Assembly (NCBI RefSeq): GCF_945906775.1
Contig: NZ_CAMDRE010000001.1
Coordinates: forward strand, 744,001 to 808,000
Origin: Citrobacter sp. Marseille-Q6884
GTDB lineage: Bacteria > Pseudomonadota > Gammaproteobacteria > Enterobacterales > Enterobacteriaceae
Direction of reading: 5' to 3'
Length of the DNA stretch: 64,000 nucleotides
Position numbers and translations under genes: made by a program. The notes below the pieces were generated by a model that searched no databases, was not told the DNA's origin, and saw nothing but the letters and a program-made list of their open reading frames with translations. How positions within the stretch are numbered: the first letter of the stretch is position 1; every line of letters begins with the position of its first letter. Positions 61,763 to 64,000 of the stretch are shown here, piece after piece.

Positions 61763-62431
61763 ATGCATATCAATATCGCCTGGCAAAATGTTGACACCGT
61801 TTTGCTGGATATGGACGGCACGCTACTCGATCTGGCGTTCGATAACTATTTCTGGCAAAAACTGGTGCCAGAAACCTATGGCGCCCGACAGGGAATCTCT
61901 CCCCAAGAAGCTCAGGAATTCATTCGCCAGCAGTATCATGCGGTACAGCATACGCTAAACTGGTACTGCCTGGATTACTGGAGTGAGCGCCTGGGTCTGG
62001 ACATTTGCGCCATGACGACAGCTCAAGGTCCCCGTGCAGTGCTGCGTGAAGATACCGTACCGTTTCTTGATGCCTTAAAAGCCTGCGGGAAGCGGCGTAT
62101 TCTGCTCACTAATGCGCATCCGCATAACCTGGCGGTGAAGCTGGAGCATACCGGTCTGGCCTCACACCTTGATTTATTACTTTCCACCCACACATTTGGT
62201 TATCCCAAAGAGGATCAGCGGTTATGGCACGCTGTGGCTGAAGAAACGGGAATGTGCCCCGAGAAGACGCTGTTTATTGACGACAGTGAGCCTATTCTCG
62301 ACGCCGCTGCTCAATTCGGCATTCGTTATTGCCTCGGCGTGACCAATCCCGACTCAGGTATTGCGGAAAAACAGTATGCACGCCATCCGTCACTGAATGA
62401 CTACCGCCGACTGATCCCCTCACTGATGTGA
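61763..62431 (+). CDS. yrfG: GMP/IMP nucleotidase YrfG
   Basis: A 222-residue HAD hydrolase. Motif I is LLDMDGTLLDLAFDNY (about 14-29), motif II is LLTNAHPHN and motif IV is FIDDSEPILDAA. E. coli YrfG removes phosphate from GMP and IMP. It follows igaA by 62 bases and is probably in one unit with hslR and hslO, 10 bases from hslR. Confidence 0.95.
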   Translation: MHINIAWQNVDTVLLDMDGTLLDLAFDNYFWQKLVPETYGARQGISPQEAQEFIRQQYHAVQHTLNWYCLDYWSERLGLDICAMTTAQGPRAVLREDTVPFLDALKACGKRRILLTNAHPHNLAVKLEHTGLASHLDLLLSTHTFGYPKEDQRLWHAVAEETGMCPEKTLFIDDSEPILDAAAQFGIRYCLGVTNPDSGIAEKQYARHPSLNDYRRLIPSLM

Positions 62432-62441
62432 AGGAGATGCC

Positions 62442-62843
62442 ATGAAAGAGAAGCCCTCTGTTGAAGTCAGGCTGGATAAATGGCTGTGGGCAGCACGCTT
62501 TTATAAAACGCGTGCCTTAGCCCGCGAAATGGTTGAAGGCGGTAAGGTGCATTACAACGGGCAGCGCAGCAAGCCAGGTAAGATTGTCGAGCTGAACGCC
62601 ACCCTCACCTTACGTCAGGGTAATGACGAGCGCACGGTCATTATCAAAGCCATTACCGAGCAGCGTCGCCCGGCAACGGAAGCCGTGACGCTGTATGAAG
62701 AAACGGCGGAAAGCGTCGAAAAACGCGAAAAAATGGCGCTGGCGCGTAAACTTAACGCTTTAACTATGCCGCACCCGGACAGGCGACCGGACAAAAAAGA
62801 GCGCCGCGACCTGTTACGATTTAAACACGGCGACAGTGAATGA
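62442..62843 (+). CDS. hslR: Heat-shock protein 15 (Hsp15, ribosome-rescue factor)
   Basis: A 133-residue protein with an S4 RNA-binding domain (about 8-70: VRLDKWLWAARFYKTRALAR) and a basic helical tail. Hsp15 binds free 50S subunits that still carry a peptidyl-tRNA after erroneous dissociation. It is next to hslO, also heat-induced. Confidence 0.97.
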   Translation: MKEKPSVEVRLDKWLWAARFYKTRALAREMVEGGKVHYNGQRSKPGKIVELNATLTLRQGNDERTVIIKAITEQRRPATEAVTLYEETAESVEKREKMALARKLNALTMPHPDRRPDKKERRDLLRFKHGDSE

Positions 62844-62867
62844 CTGTCACCTGCAAGAGAGATGATT

Positions 62868-63746
62868 ATGCCGCAACATGACCAATTACATCGTTATCTG
62901 TTTGAAAACTTTGCCGTGCGCGGCGAGCTGGTAACCGTTTCGGAAACCCTGCAACAGATCCTCGAAAACCATACTTACCCGCAGCCTGTCAAAAACGTAC
63001 TGGCAGAGCTGCTGGTTGCCACCAGCCTGCTGACCGCGACGCTGAAGTTTGCCGGTGATATCACCGTGCAACTGCAAGGTGATGGCCCGCTAAGCCTGGC
63101 GGTAATTAACGGCAACAACAATCAACAGATGCGCGGCGTGGCGCGTATCCAGGGCGATATCCCTGACGATGCCGACCTGAAAACGCTGGTGGGCAACGGC
63201 TATCTGGTGATCACCATTTCGCCGGAAGAAGGCGAGCGCTATCAGGGCGTGGTAGGTCTGGAAGGCGACACGCTGGCCGCCTGTCTGGAAGATTACTTCA
63301 TGCGCTCAGAACAGCTGCCGACGCGTCTGTTTATCCGCACCGGTGATGTCGAGGGTAAACCCGCGGCAGGCGGTATGCTGCTGCAGGTACTGCCAGCGCA
63401 AAATGCGCAGGCGGATGATTTCGATCACCTTGCCGCTTTGACCGAAACCATCAAAGCAGAAGAGCTGCTGACGCTGCCGGCCAATGAAGTGCTGTGGCGC
63501 TTGTACCATGAAGAAGAGGTCACCCTCTACGATCCGCAAGACGTTGAGTTCAAATGCACCTGCTCACGCGAACGTTGCGCAGGCGCACTGAAAACGCTGC
63601 CGGACGAAGAAGTGGACAGCATTCTGGCGGAAGAAGGTGAGATCGATATGCACTGCGATTACTGCGGTAGCCATTATCTGTTCAACGCCATGGATATTGC
63701 GGAGATCCGCAGCAACGCCTCCCCGGCTGATCCGCAGGTACACTAA
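62868..63746 (+). CDS. hslO: Redox-regulated chaperone Hsp33
   Basis: A 292-residue holdase chaperone starting MPQHDQLHRYLFENFAVRGE. The zinc/redox switch near the C-terminus has the set C-x-C (FKCTCSRERC) and C-x-x-C (HCDYCGSH); oxidation forms disulfides, releases zinc and activates the chaperone. I chose the ATG at 62868 because AGAGAG lies 6-8 bases upstream; an ATG two codons earlier (62862) is too close to it. Confidence 0.97.
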   Translation: MPQHDQLHRYLFENFAVRGELVTVSETLQQILENHTYPQPVKNVLAELLVATSLLTATLKFAGDITVQLQGDGPLSLAVINGNNNQQMRGVARIQGDIPDDADLKTLVGNGYLVITISPEEGERYQGVVGLEGDTLAACLEDYFMRSEQLPTRLFIRTGDVEGKPAAGGMLLQVLPAQNAQADDFDHLAALTETIKAEELLTLPANEVLWRLYHEEEVTLYDPQDVEFKCTCSRERCAGALKTLPDEEVDSILAEEGEIDMHCDYCGSHYLFNAMDIAEIRSNASPADPQVH

Positions 63747-63753
63747 GTTCTGA

Positions 63754-63780
63754 GCCCGGCAGCCGTCCAGTCTGCCGGGC
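63754..63780. terminator. Hairpin between convergent hslO and yhgE
   Basis: GCCCGGCAG and CTGCCGGGC form a perfect 9-bp stem with a 9-base loop 8 bases after hslO. There is no T-run on either side, so it may be REP-like or an RNA-stabilising structure. Confidence 0.55.
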
Positions 63781-63794
63781 AATATCACGCACGC

Positions 63795-64000
63795 TTACTC
63801 GTCGTAGAACGTCATCTTGAGCCGCTCGCCATTAATGGTGATATCCCGCCAGACCCGGGGAGCCGAATCCAGTTTCTGGTTAGCCACCACCTGCAACAGT
63901 TGATCCTTATTGAATCCCTCAGGCAACTGGGCTACCGCGATAAGCGTCCATTTGTTCTCTTTTCTGCCAAAAACCAGACTCTCACCATCACCAAAGGCAT
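63795..64000 (-). CDS. yhgE: C-terminal fragment of a YhgE-position protein
   Basis: The frame from 63998 down to the TAA at 63795-63797 is open for 67 codons and ends WRDITINGERLKMTFYDE. The start is outside the window. In E. coli the minus-strand gene between hslO and pck is yhgE, a membrane protein of unknown function with about 574 residues. The name rests on position; I do not recall its C-terminus well enough to confirm it by sequence. Confidence 0.6.
   Translation of the reverse strand, partial: AFGDGESLVFGRKENKWTLIAVAQLPEGFNKDQLLQVVANQKLDSAPRVWRDITINGERLKMTFYDE

Overview
The window is a stretch of chromosome from a gammaproteobacterium of the family Enterobacteriaceae. Gene order and protein sequences follow the E. 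coli K-12 and Salmonella rpsL-crp-nirB-aroKB-mrcA region closely. Small differences (a short orphan prepilin peptidase instead of a gsp operon, no chiA, no frl/yhf block after cysG, a YdhR-like gene between yheS and yheT) fit a relative such as Citrobacter better than E. coli K-12. That genus guess comes from recalled sequences and gene orders, not from a search. I see no insertion sequence, prophage, CRISPR array, tRNA or rRNA.

Layout. Positions 1-288 hold the end of yhdN. From 396 to 14048, on the minus strand, lie three consecutive ribosomal-protein transcription units. The alpha operon is rpsM-rpsK-rpsD-rpoA-rplQ. The spc operon runs rplN to rpmJ and includes secY. The S10 operon runs rpsJ to rpsQ. 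Each has a recognisable promoter, and the alpha and S10 operons end in intrinsic terminators. A short prepilin peptidase gene (14429-14896, plus strand) separates the S10 promoter from the iron-storage pair bfd-bfr. Then come the str operon rpsL-rpsG-fusA-tufA and the sulfur-relay genes tusDCB with the regulator yheO.

From 22 to 32 kb are housekeeping and stress genes: fkpA, slyX, slyD, the glutathione-gated potassium efflux genes kefG-kefB with yheV, the ABC-F ATPase yheS, a YdhR-like monooxygenase, yheT-yheU-prkB and yhfA. Next come crp, yhfK, and the minus-strand run yhfG-fic-pabA-argD, where a Fic antitoxin/toxin pair is linked to folate and arginine genes. After them lie ppiA, tsgA and the anaerobic nitrite set nirB-nirD-nirC-cysG, in which CysG makes the siroheme that NirB needs.

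From 45.7 to 56 kb the minus strand carries the hofMNOPQ-aroK-aroB-damX-dam-rpe-gph-trpS supercluster: type IV pilus/DNA-uptake homologues, the shikimate pathway, cell division, DNA methylation and tryptophanyl-tRNA synthetase. The last part holds mrcA (PBP1A), nudE, the Rcs attenuator igaA, the nucleotidase yrfG, the heat-shock genes hslR and hslO, and the end of a minus-strand gene in the yhgE position.

Regulatory sites that can be read directly include a perfect FNR site plus a 7-2-7 NarL/NarP site before nirB, a 3-bp-spaced pair of ARG boxes before argD, a near-consensus CRP site between ppiA and tsgA, a CRP-like site in the crp leader, a Fur-like site before bfd, and a possible sigma-E promoter before fkpA. 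No undescribed system is evident. The best leads are a possible 67-codon membrane peptide before aroK, an unexplained palindrome before yheS, a hairpin in the hofM leader, and the coding-like remnant before the prepilin peptidase gene.
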